From Pampus argenteus (Eukaryota; Chordata; Actinopteri; Scombriformes; Stromateidae): a stretch of 64,000 bases of DNA. This document shows positions 38,830 through 51,599 of this stretch, in pieces (position 1 is the first letter of the stretch; the number at the start of each line of letters is the position of its first letter). Position numbers and translations under genes: made by a program. The stretch is from NCBI GenBank assembly GCA_036937835.1, contig CM072870.1, positions 17,641,501 through 17,705,500 of the forward strand. The letters are read 5' to 3'. A model generated the notes under the pieces. That model saw nothing but the letters and a program-made list of their open reading frames with translations, had not been told where the DNA came from and did not search any database.

Positions 38830-39565
38830 TTAGGGTCTCCCAAGGCAAAGTGGTCCCCCATAGGGGGCCAGTCTATAAGACTACCATGGGCCCAGTTGTG
38901 CTCAACACCTTTGAGGTTTCGGTGTATTGCCAAGCAGGAAACAGGCGAAGTCGGAGGCCTTGGAGGACCGTAGGGTGTGTTCCAACTATTGGGGTATTAC
39001 ATTCCTCAGCTTCCTAGAAAGCCTAATGCCAGGAAAGGTGACAAAATAACTGTATCTCAGATTCAGGAGGAGCCAACTTGACTTTGTTCTTGGTTGCTTC
39101 TCTCACAGTGTCTTGGAGCAGCAGCAGGATTATGGGGTGGCAGGGCCATTATTAAAGCCACTATAACCATATAAAGAGCTGTGTCTGCATTCTTGAAAGC
39201 AAGTCAAGTGTTTTGTTAGTTGGTGTTGTACTCTACGTCTGTGCCTTTGCACTGGTTTTCTGGGTGTGGAGAGTGTCCAGTTGGATGACATCTCTGGTTA
39301 CTGCAGATGATGAAATTGGGCTGAGAAGTGATTCCACCGTCCTCCAAGTCAGAGGCCAAAAAACTGTGGATTTCCCCCTTTGGGTTTAAGAGAAAACTCC
39401 CTCTCCATGTGAGAACACTCAGAGTCTTGTTCATGAACAAGGGTAATGCAGCAGATTGGTGCATCATCCACAGGAATGTAATATTGTATCAGACTGATGT
39501 GGGAAAGAGTGAAATGTGGTTTGAGTCTGATCGAGTTCTGCTGGAGGTGATAAAGGATTCAGTGT
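38830..39565 (+). pseudogene. LINE reverse-transcriptase remnant
   Basis: Several blocks follow the order of a fish non-LTR retrotransposon. At 38968-39015 'agggtgtgttccaactattg' then 'gggtattacattcctcagct' corresponds to CSNYRGITLLSL. At 39303-39311 GCAGATGAT is the ADD of the RT active site. At 39340-39395 'ctccaagtcagaggcc' then 'gtggatttccccctttgggt' corresponds to SKSEA ... VDCPLRV. At 39427-39445 'cttgttcatgaacaagggta' fits LFTSEGK. Frames change and long pieces are missing, so it is non-functional. I cannot assign the clade with certainty. Confidence 0.75.
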
Positions 39566-40534
39566 GAATGAACAGACACACAAAACACAGTTCAGGATAA
39601 TAGTTTGATAGACACTGGGATGTAATGGATGGTTAATCCCATTTGAGCCAGGAAATGAGCTTCTTTTGTTTCCACAAATGTTGAGGAATCTTTGTGTGAT
39701 GGCCTCGCATTTTTTTCATACTTCTGAACAACTGAGCTGTATCGTCCCAGTTCTGGCACTCAACCTTGCTCCTTCTGATATCTGATATTGTCCATCTGGT
39801 TTAAAAATCAATAGCAGGTTACAGTGACAGTGAATGATAAATCATTTTACGGATTTGGAAACAATGAGTATAAAGACGAAATCAGTTTAAGGTGACAAGT
39901 GTTACCAACGTCAGATTAGGTGAAACTTTTCCTGTATCCCTTTCATGACACAACTTCTGGTATAGTAGGTATTTAACCAAATCAGCTTTTTAGATGTCTG
40001 AGGTCTTAAAAAGCCCCTGTCATGCCTTCTCTCCTATGTGCCTGCTCGCACGTCTGACTCGGCCGCTTGCCCTGTGTCTCAAAAGACAAATATTTGCCTG
40101 TGATGTCGACAGCGGCTAGTCTGTAAACTAATGAGATCATTGCGTCCAGTGAGTCCCTCAATCCCTGTGGTGAGACTGACTGGTGCTCTGCTCAGTTGTC
40201 CTGGTAATTACACGATTACACCTGATATAGTTTTTAAAAAAAAATGGTGTAAGGTGCTGTATATGGTGCAGTGCTACAAAAATGTTGATAATTTGCCATG
40301 TTTGAATTTAAGTAAATGGAAATTATAGAAAATGTCATGAATCATGAAATATGACTTTTGTGAGGGGAACAGAAGTTATACATAAACAAATGTTAATGAA
40401 TTAATTTGGACTTGTTGTCTGTAACTGATTCATATTCATGAAATCACTGCAGTCACTGACGCATTAGACTCTGACTCCCCTTTTCAGACCGACAATGAGT
40501 TCATTCTGTCATGAATTTCATAGGATTGTGTGTG

Positions 40535-40775
40535 GGTGTTACGGATATCAGCAGAGAGTAGGACCCAAACATGGAGAGCATGTCAATGATAGACTTAGGA
40601 GTGCAGGAAACCCACATCAGGACAGGACAGACAAACCAGTATGAACAGAAACATAGATCCGACCAGATTCAACTGAAAAATGCAAACACAAAAACACACC
40701 GCAGAATACAAAAAAAACAACAAGTCCATGACCAGTCCAACAAAATACGAGTCCAAAAACCATGAGTCCATGACA
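40535..40775. repeat. Fish interspersed repeat remnant
   Basis: 'gttacggatatcagcag', 'taggacccaaacatggag' and a closing 'aaaaaccatgagtccatgac' resemble a teleost repeat with a 'GGACCCAAATGCAG ... GAGTCCATGACAG' layout. The class is unknown to me. The A-rich open frame through it is not a gene. Confidence 0.5.
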
Positions 40776-40799
40776 GTGGGGAAGTAAATCTGTTTACAC

Positions 40800-40985
40800 A
40801 GTCATTTGGGGCCACTCACCCCCCTCATGGGGACAAAAAAGAAGTTCCCTTAATGTAAATCATTGATTTTAGGATGAAGACTTGTTTGAAGTTAAAGTTA
40901 GGGCAAGAGTTAGGGTTAGGCATGTGGTGGTTATGGTTAAGTTTAGGATAAGTCTCCAGGAAATGAATGTAAGTGAAGTGTTTGC
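40800..40985. repeat. Fish repeat with TTAGGG-like motifs
   Basis: 'gttagggcaagagttagggt' and 'taggcatgtggtggttatgg', followed by 'gtctccaggaaatgaatgta', match a common fish intronic repeat. The TTAGGG units are too few and too degenerate to be an interstitial telomere. Confidence 0.55.
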
Positions 40986-41166
40986 TGAGCCTGCAAACAG
41001 TTAAAACATCCACAGGATGTTCGCTGCCTCAATGTTTCCCTGATCAAAGTGCTGGTTTCTCTCTCTCTCTGTCTCACACACTGCACACATGTACCAAGTA
41101 CAACACATTTACCACATACTGTTGATATACATTACCAGACACACGTGCAAATACCCCCTCCCCCCT

Positions 41167-41172
<6 letters not shown>

Positions 41173-41198
<26 letters not shown>
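41173..41198. repeat. (CA)n microsatellite upstream of a promoter
   Basis: A pure CA run of about 13 units that ends just before the promoter-like block of the next alternative first exon. Confidence 0.95.
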
Positions 41199-41199
41199 G

Positions 41200-41680
41200 T
41201 CTTTTTTTAAAGACTGGGTCCATGTGCCTGGAAGGAGGATACAGGCGGGGACAGCCATAGAGAGACAGACAGACAGAGGGAGGGAGGGAGGAGTGTATCT
41301 TCAGAGAGGAGAGTTACTTCAGCTCTAAACTCCTCAATTTGGATTTGAAACGAACCGCCTCGCGCTCTGCTCGCCATTAACTCCCCGCGTGCACATCTCC
41401 AAACCTCATGAAACAGCAAAGCATCGCTGAGGAAATGACTCTTTAAAACCCGCACTGCGTTGACCCCCCTTCCCTCCTTCACCCTCTCCATGATGGAGGC
41501 ATGCTGCTGAAACACACCGAGGAGGGCTTTCCTCCGTCCGTCCGTGCGTCAATGGAAACCCGGCGCGGTGTGAAGGGAGAGGAGAGAGCGCACAAGAGCC
41601 GAGGAGCAGTGGAGCACCCGGAGGAGGAGGAAGAGAAAGATTAACGGAGAACAAACCAGAAAACGAACACAATCACAAAC
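41200..41680 (+). promoter_or_regulatory. pde4c: Promoter / 5' UTR region of the 41681 first exon
   Basis: A distinctly GC- and CpG-richer block than its surroundings, with repeated 'cgtccgtccgtgcg' and purine-rich runs, reaching directly to the start codon with no splice acceptor. It contains upstream ATGs at 41408 (12 codons), 41490 (MMEACC) and 41553 (43 codons, overlapping the main ATG). The start site is unknown, so which uORFs are transcribed is uncertain. Confidence 0.55.
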
Positions 41681-41684
41681 ATGA
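41553..41684 (+). other. Upstream ORF of 43 codons overlapping the main start (ATGA)
   Basis: ATG 41553 opens a frame without stops to TGA 41682-41684. The main ATG is 41681-41683, so stop and start overlap as ATGA. The predicted peptide is Arg/Lys-rich and low in complexity, which suggests that position rather than product matters. The context of the uATG is weak at -3 (T) but has G at +4. Confidence 0.5.
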
Positions 41685-41814
41685 GTTTACCGACTAACTG
41701 TGTGTATCTGGCCCCCTCCGTCCACGATCGCTACTTCAAGGTGCGCAACGGAAATATCTGCGGGTCTCCGTGCGCCGTCAACCGGCCCATCGACATCGTG
41801 CAGAAACGCAGGCG
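41681..41814 (+). CDS. pde4c: PDE4 alternative first exon with unrecognised N-terminus
   Basis: ATG 41681 (A at -3; in-frame TAA at 41642) opens 44 codons plus two bases to donor GTAGGC at 41815. Ending in phase 2, it joins 53457 as QKRRR-FDMENG. The peptide starts MSLPTNCVYLAPSVHDRYF and ends NRPIDIVQKRR. It has Cys at positions 7, 27 and 31 and a basic C-terminus. I do not recognise it among the mammalian PDE4A-D N-termini I know. The CpG-rich flank, correct phase, clean upstream stop and position between the RRHS exon and the common exon make a real isoform likely. A different gene's first exon is possible but less likely, because no other downstream phase-2 acceptor is recognised. Confidence 0.72.
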
Positions 41815-43744
41815 GTAGGCCAGATGTGTTTTTAATCCAGCTGTTACTGTTGCACAACTCCAAACACACTGCTGTCTGCTTATTGGTTTTAACAAAGTTT
41901 CACAGTTCCTTCACTTGACAAATAATCATCATAAATCTACTGTAATAATAATCGTATAAAAATCCTATATAGTAGGAAACTGCATGTGAGTTATTATCAT
42001 AATTAAGTGTCTTTATTTTAACATTTCTAAAAGATGAAGGGTGGATACAACACCATGAAAACTTTCAGTAGACCTGCAACAAATATGTAAACTACATAAT
42101 GATCAATCAATCATTTTGGAGACGCTGTCAGAGAGGCGTTAACTCTCCACTTTTTATGTATTTGCTGCTACAATGTATGTGCTTATACCTACATTATTTG
42201 TTTCTAATTGTTTTTAGCAGTTTATTACAGTATGTTTATTGTTTAAATAAAATTGGTATTATATTATAATGTGTTCTTGGTATTGTTTCCACCCTCTCCA
42301 CAATGTCTATTAACACGTTTATTAACATTTGATTGGCTATATCAATACCTGTGGTCAAACTGACATTTTAAAGAAATAAATTATTATTAATTGGTACAAA
42401 TGTATTAACTCTATAATATTTTGTAGTGACAAACTGGAGAGAATTTTTACTGGAGATATTTTTACCTCTAAAATATTAACAGTAAAGTCCCAAAAGAGAT
42501 TGAGTATTTCTGTGTTGCTCAGCATGTAACATTTATAGTGACCTTGTATTTGTATCACCTTATGATATTCCTATCATTTACACTGAACTCACTGTACAGT
42601 ACTACTCAGAGTTAAAGTGACCTCAGTGTACTTAATGGTATTTGATGATATTCTTTTTTTCATCTCCTCTAATATCAGTATTATATTCTTTTGCATCATC
42701 TGTCTGCATTAATAGAGAACTGTCTCATATTTTGATATTATATATATTATTTATTATACTTTTGGCGGTATCATTACAACGGTGGCAGAATTCATTCAAA
42801 CCTTTTCATTGTTGTGATTTGACAACAGTGGTGAGGTCACACAGACGATTAGGCTTCTGTTCCTGGATTGGCAAAATTTCAAGCAGTGATCGAACAAAAA
42901 CTCAGATCGAAGTCTTTTTAATCCTGGATGTCAGAATAACATCTATAATCAGCGTCCTCTATCTGCCAGATTCCCTCAGCAGGAATAATGCAGTCAGATG
43001 GTGAAGGTGAGGTCAGTCTGACCAAATCACCCGGGTTTGCTTAAGTGCTGCTGTATTAGTGTAATAGTGACTCAGACAGAGTGATGTGGTTGTAAAGGAA
43101 GATCTGAGTTAGGATTATCTGAATCTGTGTGTGTATTTGGTAACGCTTGCAGTCTTTTAGCAAAAAGAATATATATTTTGACTCTTACTACCGCAGGGAT
43201 ACAAACCCCTCGATACTCTCCATCTACTGTGTAGTTTATCTTCCTGCTTGTTTGTCACACTCTTCAACACGTCACAGAAGAATGCATGCACACATTCACA
43301 GCTTAAACCACAGTGTTTCAGCTGATACTGTAACCATACACATCAAGTGTTGTGCTTGGTTAGTTTGGATCTTTTGAAGTGGGGTCGTATGAGGTGTACT
43401 GACTGTAGCCGCAGCAGCACTCAAACCATAGACTCTGTAAGTTATAAACGGATTATGTTCTTCAAAAAAATCCAAAATATCCCTTTAAGAATGGATCGCA
43501 ACGATTCTTATAGGCTGAAAGTATAATCATACTATTGTAAGACGAAGTATAATCAGAGTTGTACTTGCAATTTTTTTTCCAGTTTTTTTACATTTTCTAA
43601 AGCTTATGAAGAGACCTGACGTTATATAGTTTACCCACCCTGATGTATGTTTTTATTCTCAGCAGACGAGTATACCTGAAAAGGGCTGCGGCCTTAAGAG
43701 TCACAGAAGGAAATATGACTAATTGTGCAGAAAGCCTTTGAGAG

Positions 43745-43800
43745 ACTCATGACGACGTCAGCCTGTTTGGGCGGGGAGGGGGATCAAAGTGTCTTTATAA
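43745..43800 (+). promoter_or_regulatory. Candidate CRE-like / GC-box / TATA cluster
   Basis: TGACGACGTCAG (7 of 8 CRE bases), a GGGCGGGG GC box and TTTATAATG occur within about 55 bp, in a promoter-like order. No start codon with a fitting donor was seen immediately downstream. Weak evidence. Confidence 0.25.
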
Positions 43801-44246
43801 TGTCAACCCACCAATAAAAAGCCTTCAAAGGGAGGTAGCTAATGAATGCCGAGTCGACTGTATTTATAGGCCTGATGGATCAACCACATGTGTATAATAA
43901 CACAGTCAAAAAGCAGCGGAGAAAAGTAGAGTGAACACTGTAATCGTCCAAATCCCTTTAACCCTGCACCCTGTGTAGTTTCCATTAAATCCCGGACGGA
44001 AACATACTGCTGCAATCGTCATCGCTTTACCTCATAAAGTTGGAGGTTTTACAGTTAGTTTTCACAAACACATTCATGCGCATCTGTGCAGATATTTAGC
44101 TCCAGCTTTAAGGTTTATGATGATATAACACTATATAATGTGAAATCACTATATAATGTGGATTTTATATTTTCTACTCCTGCAGTACCTGTCAATCATT
44201 GTCCCAGAGTTTTGCATTATTTTCATTAGCAGTTTTGATTTCTCAG

Positions 44247-44270
44247 TGATGATGATGATGATGATGATGA
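44247..44270. repeat. (GAT)n microsatellite
   Basis: Eight near-perfect GAT/TGA units. Confidence 0.92.
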
Positions 44271-46290
44271 GGACTGATGACTTACATCGTGTTTCACCCC
44301 TCCAGTAGAAACCACTGATGTCAGCAGGATATTAACTCGCACAGTGAGAAGAGGAGCTAACAGCTCATCAATTCTAATGATATTAATAACAGTGATAATG
44401 TTGCTACTTATATTTATTCAGCAGTCACCAAGGTTGCTCTGCAGTCTATTAAATGTCAATGTGTTTGAAGCGCTATGTGTAGCTCAACATGACTCAGTGA
44501 ATTACAGCTCTGATGTGATATTCTTTGAGAGTGATATCAAACGGGATTCAGTTGCTGAGGATGAGGTTGTTGTAAGTGAAGGATGGTATAGGGAGCAGTG
44601 TTGTTGTTGTTTGAGGTCTGGGGTCTGGCCACAGTGGAGTAACTGGCTGCAGCTCTTTATATTTGGACCAATTTCACAATGTCACAATGCTTCTTAAGAG
44701 TAAATCTTTGGTCAGTATTTTTCACTGAAAGTCTTTCACTGTGATGCAGCTGCAGACAGTGATGAGTGCAATAGGTAGGAACAGCATGGGATACATTTTG
44801 CTTACAAATAAGGAATCATTTTTTAAAAAAATGATTATTTAGTTTATAATATATATCCAAAATTATAAACTCTATCATATCAGAGCTCAACAACAGTGAC
44901 AACAGTTAGTTCAAAAGGCCAACATCTGGGTGAAATATCAGATTGATCCGTGTTGTTTCCCTGCAGGTATCACCTGACTTTCTGTCCTGTCTCTCCCACT
45001 AGTTCAGCAATGAGATCTAAACTTTGATGGTGTCACAGCAGGTTAGCCAGCCCTCTGGGCCTCATACCATGTCAACACACTAAGACGTGTGACGCACAGC
45101 TTACTCGACATGAGGTCAGAGATCACTGCAAGCTGGCAGCATGTTGCGACATATTGTCACGTCAGTTCTGACAGGGCACCTCCGTCATGTGTGTGTGAGT
45201 CAGTTGTGAGTAACACTGACAGCTACAGCGTTGCCATTATGATGTCCTGCAGGTGGTTAGACTCCATTCACCTGTACTGGCAGTGTTGATGTATTTTTCC
45301 CTCTTCAGACTGCAGCTCTGTTTGCTTTAGTTTATATTTATTCGTGTCACAGTCACCTCATGTATAGTTTGTGTATCCCAAATCAAAGTGACATGTATTC
45401 GATGGGTTCTGTTGAGGGGCTGTAGCTCTTGACACCAAAGACTGTGTTGTTGCACTGACTCAATCTCATTCTGCCAATAAAAGGGTGGTATCCATGGATT
45501 TAAGTGTTTCTCTCGATGAGTAAGAATGATAGACTTCCTTCCAAGGGGCAAGGAAATAGTGAAGAGGCCAAAAGTCCAGAAACACAGCCATCCACTGACT
45601 CCTGGTGAGTGACCTTTGACCCCTTCTTGGTTAATACTGTGAGGATTTTCAGTCATGTGGTCACAGAAAGCTGGCGTTCATTCAGTCTCTTGTCCATAGT
45701 GTCACTGACATGATGTCATAATGCATAACACCACTCCTGTTTTCCTCTTCAGTGAGTCCTTGTCTTTAGGGCTTCACTAATACATCCTAACACTTATTAT
45801 TATTAATTGGTGTATAAACAGGTCACTGTCCATTGTTATTGTTATAATCTAATAGGTCAGTGTCATGAAATGATTCACAACAAACACATATTACAGAAAT
45901 CTGCACTTTTATAAATAACAATTTTGACCTCAGATGAGGAGTGACAGGAAGCGGTGACATGGGGATGAAGAGTGACAGCAGCGCTTCACTGGACTTCATC
46001 CCAAGTCGTTGTTAATTCATGGTTGACGCCTCAAGCCGCTGAACCGCAGGACACCTCTGCTCCGAGTCTCTGGAGTCTCTGAACCTCAACATAAATCCCA
46101 CTGCGTCCACAAGTTCAGCCAGATGGTTTCCGGCTTGTATCTTTTTAGCGTGTTTCATAGCATCCTTTGTGTTCTACTCTGTTATTTGGTGGAAAAACAG
46201 CACTGCAGTGAGCAGAGCACTGGGCTGGGAATAATTACAGGCTTACGAGCTGGTCGATCGGCATTGCAGTGACAACCATGAAACCACAAC

Positions 46291-46298
46291 TGACGTCA
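46291..46298. promoter_or_regulatory. Perfect cAMP-response element
   Basis: TGACGTCA in the intron between the 41681 exon and the common exons. Binding is not demonstrable from sequence alone. Confidence 0.35.
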
Positions 46299-48919
46299 GC
46301 AGACAAGTGTGACTGTGTTTGTGTGACTGTGTGTGCACTTGGGTAAAATATCACTGCCAAATACTGGACTGTTATTCTGACCTCTCTATGATTCCAAGGA
46401 CGATGATCAACTGAGGGACAGATGAACATTTTGCATAGAGTCTCTGTTCCATAATATTGTAACAGGATTAAACAATAGTGCATTTCATGGACTTTTTACG
46501 CAATACAAGTGAAGGAGGAAACGAGGAAACCCACATACATCCTGCTCAGGTACACACAGGTGAACCTTACCTACATAGCAGGGTGCCAGGTAGGGAAAGG
46601 TCGGTTGGACAGGACTTTATACAACTTTGTTTTGAGAGATGATAACGAAAGACTGGAGAGGAAAGATGGCGGGTTTGTATGTGAGCACTTCAAAGATGCT
46701 GCAATTAGTATACGTACGGCAGTATGTTTCACTAAACTAAATTTTATGGATAGGACACCTGATATTTTGTAGTGTTATGTGTGCTAAACAATATGTATTT
46801 ACGTCATTTACATGAAATGTATGAGATATAAAAACAAAATAGATTTTACTCTTCAAGTTTTCATTGGGTAATTTAACCTCCTCGTCTTATTATTGGTAAT
46901 GATAATACGAGTGATTTATATGAACTAAGCGCCTTGAAACAATTCTAAAAGACTAAAAGAAATTAGTCTCCATCTTGTCGTGTCCCGCTGATGAGCAGTG
47001 TGATTGGCTGCTCCTGGGTTGCCCTCGGCTAATTGGAGAAGGAAGTGGCACAATCTTGCCTCACCGCCGGACTCAATCACTGTATACCGAAAGGCGCCAA
47101 TTAGTGCCATATGAACATGATTAGAGGAGCGCTCAGCATGGCCTGTTGCTGGGCAAATATGGACTCTGTGTGTGTGTGTGTGCGCGCCCTAAACTTGCCT
47201 GTCCAGTTGCTCACCAGTGTGATGTAAGGTTGTTTCGATTTTCAGCTCGATGCTGGAGCCAAATCTAGATCTCTACTGCTGGGGCTGTAATCACAAACTG
47301 CCTGTGTGTGTGGTTCTGGGTGGTTCTCGCCTAATGTGTTACCCTCCTAACCAGTTTGTAATGATGTTAATGCTGATCAGCCAATGTATGGATTTTTGCC
47401 CCGGCTGGAAGGACAGAGGTAATCACTGCACTCCATGATCAATACCCGTCCGGAGGAGTGAATCAACCTTTGAGGCGTCCTGCACTCTGAAAATTTAACC
47501 ACTTCAGCACTACATCAATCACATTTATATTTAAATGCACCATAACAACCGTGTCTGCTAAAAAGGCCACCCTTGTTTTTAAAACAGTTCTTTGACATTT
47601 TATAGACATGCAGTTGCCTTGACACATTTTGTTTTGAACCGTTGCACAAGTATTCAAGTCTCAAGTGACTTTTTCACAATCTTCAATGTGTAATAATGTT
47701 TATTCAGTTTGCAGATAGTATCTGTTTTTGGATCAAGAAAACTTTTAGCTCCTCATACCTTGTTTCCTGCTGTCTCTCTTTCTCTCCTCTTACAGCAATC
47801 AAAACAGAGATTTGCTGATTTTAAAGGCAAGACTCCTTCCTCTGCCTGTAGGTCAAAGGTCACACAGAAAAATAATAAACACAGCAGTTGGCATGACTTG
47901 ACACGATCTTCTCCTCTCCTAAGCTATATTTAGAGAGACATGAGCTGCTCTGAGATCAGATGTTGATGTTGGACCCAGAGTGTTTTGCTGTGTTTGGACA
48001 GAGATCCACAGGCTGGTCAGGTGGACGGAAAGAGCAGCTGGCTCTTTGTGTAGGTGTGGCACTTAGTTTCTGCCCAGAATGACTGTAAACAACAGTGGGG
48101 AAAAAAAAAAATCAAAAGATGATGCTATAGACTTTTCTGCTCTTTACTATAGATAATACATAACGTGATATTTCAACTTGACCCAGGGTGTGACGTGAAA
48201 TGTACCAAACACACCGCTTCATTAACAGTAACCAGCTGTTACAACAGTGGCTGCATGAAAATTCAAAAGCATTTGATATCCCCTAAATAAATGAATAATT
48301 CATCGGGGTGCCGGTTCCAGTGTCCAACACACCAGAAATTCTAGACACAATTTAATAACAAGAATAATGCAATGTGCTGTATATGTTTTGCGTCAGCGTT
48401 GTCGCAAGATGAGAAGTGTAGTTACCAAACTTATAGTCGGATATGCATTTGATGAAATAGCTTTTGGTCCTTTTCTACTGTTTTCCCACTAGAACTTAGT
48501 GGAGTGGGTTTTTTCAGTTTCTGAGGTGGATTGCTGGTCACGTTATCTCTGTTACCTGCCTCTGGGATAGCAGGGACACTTGCTATTAATTTATTGTATC
48601 AAACAAATTCTGTGTATTATTTCTATAGTCTTTCAGTAGTCAGGCTGAACTCAGGTTGTCGTCTTTGTCTATTGTGCTGGTTCTTCTCCAACCCTGCTGC
48701 CCAACATCTCCAAATACACGCAAACACACACGCAAACACACGCACGCACACACGCAGAGCACTCAAACCACACTGTGACAGTGAAAGGAAAGATCTTTTT
48801 GGCATGGTGCTGTATGAGGGGGAAGCGGATTGTTTTTCTGCTGCTTTCAGATCAAATGTACAATAGGCTTGAGGTGTAAAGCAAACAAACCCTGTTTTTT
48901 CTCTGAACTTTCTCACTCC

Positions 48920-48947
<28 letters not shown>
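48920..48947. repeat. (CA)n microsatellite
   Basis: A pure CA run of about 14 units. A less regular CA-rich stretch lies at 48714-48757. Confidence 0.95.
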
Positions 48948-48951
<4 letters not shown>

Positions 48952-51599
48952 GACAACAATACTGCCTTTAAAAGCTATTTTGTAAAGCCTTTATCCTGTT
49001 ATAGTTCATTTCAAATAATGTGAAATCAGTAGTTAACTGAAGGTCTTTTCTCTTTATCTCTCTCTATTTCTCTCTCACACACACATTCATAAAGTGTTCC
49101 CTAGTCTGTTTCCCCCGTCTCCTCCTCACCTCTCGCCTTTTTCCTGGTGTGATGTTTGAGGCCCCTCGGCCAATTCCCACGCTACAAGGAAAGAAAACAG
49201 GAGGGAGCATGTGCGTATATGTGTGTGGGTTGACCTTTGACCCTGGGCCTGTGTCATCTCCCACCAAATAACATCTGTTCTTGACTGTTGTTTTCTGTAT
49301 CACTCTCACATACACAACTGAAAGTTGCTTAAATCCCTCGGCCCTGGTTCCCATGAGCACACCGACTAGAACTGGTCGTACTTGGCATTTCCCATCATGA
49401 GGTTTTAACTTTTTGCCCCAAGACTTACCCCAAAAAGCCTTTGCAAGCATGATTTAAAATATTGCTGCATCAAATAAATAAAGACGGTTCTAACGCAGAA
49501 GTGAACATACAATAATTCAAATGAAAATCATTCCCCCAGTGACCATTTTAAACAAACAAATGTGTCTCTTGTTAAAAAATAAAGAGTCTGATAAAGCTGA
49601 TTTGTTTCCAGATATGGGTGATCCCTGGGGAACAGTCAGAAAATTATTACCACCCAACCTCAACACCAAGCAATGACCAAGGGAAACTTTGTTGATTACC
49701 AGCTTTAAACTGCAGGATTGTATTTGGTTTCAAGAAAAATAAGGGAAGATATGTTGATGAGGTGCAAACTAAACAAAAACAGGGAACAAAAGCAGGTTAG
49801 GATGTGGGTGTTAAGGGACGTCTGTGTGTGTGTGTGAGAAAAGTTTAGTAAAACAGTTAAAGAGAGAAAAGGGAGATGTCATTTACGTCAGAGAAATGGA
49901 GAACAATGCTGGAGGCAGGAGACTGACCAAGGTCAACTTGTTATGTATGCTGTAGCTGAAAAAGACGCCTGTCTGTCTGTTTAAAGGGAGGATGCCTGTA
50001 GCACCAAGTTGCAGAAGCATGCAGTGCCAGTTGTACAGGCAGCACTAGTATTATTAATTATTAGTATTTGAAATAAAAAAAAAACAATTTAGTGATAAAA
50101 GTAAAGACAAAAGTAGATGTTTAGTCTGGTTTCAGCAGTTTAACAGTTTCATGATGGTCTGGATGGTTACTGGGTTTTTCGACACAGGCAAAGTAAAATA
50201 CTTAAAACATTTTTGTCATTTTTGGCATGAAAATCAAACACCATATTGAGTAATCTACAAAAAACAGCCTAGAGATTGGAAAAACACGGACTGGTTAGCA
50301 CCAACTAAAGTTTCTTATATTTCCGAAAACAGTGTGCATATACATACAGACTAAATAAACAAAAAACTGTGTTGTTGATCTTTCTTGAAGCAGAAGCCTA
50401 GTATATTCTCAACAAGCTATATTTTCTCATGCGTTTGTCATCCATTGTTAAGTTTAGTATTGGGAGTAATTAAAACCACACACCACCTGGACTTTTATTA
50501 CAACTTTGATCATCCAATCAACTGTCTCTTTTGCATATCCATTGTACCAACTGGATTACAGCCCAGCTGAAGTGAGAACAATAATGGGAAGAATTAAAAA
50601 AAAAAAAAAAAATCACAAATTCAAAATGCATGTGGATACCAGGTGCAAACTAAATTCAATCTCAACTAGATCTAGATTCAGTACAGATAGATCAGGATAG
50701 ATAAAATACTAGATTTGATTGTATGTGTTTACAGGAAATCAGTTGGGCCTTAGATGCATTATCTTTTGTATCAAATTAATTTGATCATTTCATTTTAAAC
50801 ACGTCTTACCACAGAACAGATGCAATAGTCACAGTAGTCGCAGTACCTTATTTTTCTCAATAGTGGGGGCTGTCTCCCTACTGTTTCCATTGACAAGCAG
50901 GATGCACTAGTAATCTACAACTGCTGAAAAGCTTGAGTTCAGTAGAACTGTGGGACATAAAATATGAATCTTGTTCTGCCATGAAAAGCATGAAGATAAC
51001 GGTAGCTGTTAAATACAGTTTATATTGTCCAGTAAGTGCTATCTATCTCTGATGTGTGAGCCTTGAAAGTCCAGTTTTATTATTTTGATTACATTTTTAT
51101 AAAACCAGTAATGGATCCCAAGTGAACCAGTGAGTAGGACTGTGAGGTGACTTTACTTTAACGGCTGCTAATACCAAATGAATTTCATACATCTGTGTTT
51201 TAGTGGAGAATTGTAGTCTACAAAAGCTTTTTCACAGGTAAAAGTGGGTTAAAACCACAGACATGGAAGATCCATAAAAAACAACCTGAATGACTTTGAC
51301 TCTAAAAACAGTTTAAATTCACAACTGACAACATTTACTGTTCAAATGTCATAAAATCAAATGATTTGCTTGAACGAAGTATCTCAGCACCGGCAGAGAC
51401 CATCTGTTCAATCTTGGCAGAGGCCAAGTAGACTGTCAAAATGTCCTTGAGTAGCACATTTGAACAACCTACCTGCTCACTGAGAGCATCAGCTGAATAA
51501 AAGTTTAAAGGGAAATATGGAGTGTAAGAAATACTACAAGGTGTAATTGAAGACTATGCTTTCATTAAAACAATTTAGCATCCACCAGTGAAAATCCTT

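Larger units (their letters stand above)
34324..41199. other. Intron with LINE remnant and fish repeats
   Basis: No exon recognised. It holds a TA run (35755-35787), an imperfect hairpin (36075-36121), a possible MITE (37365-37520), a LINE remnant (38830-39565) and two further interspersed repeats (40535-40985). The rest is AT-rich and unremarkable. Confidence 0.65.

Noticed and set aside
38664..39017. 117-codon open frame as a host gene
   Set aside because: Its second half overlaps the LINE remnant in a non-functional frame.
40905..40945. Interstitial telomere repeats
   Set aside because: Only a few imperfect TTAGGG units inside a known type of fish interspersed repeat.
47250..47438. Open frame MLEPNLDLYCWG... 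as an alternative exon
   Set aside because: A pyrimidine tract and AG precede it, but there is no suitable phase-2 donor and no similarity I know.
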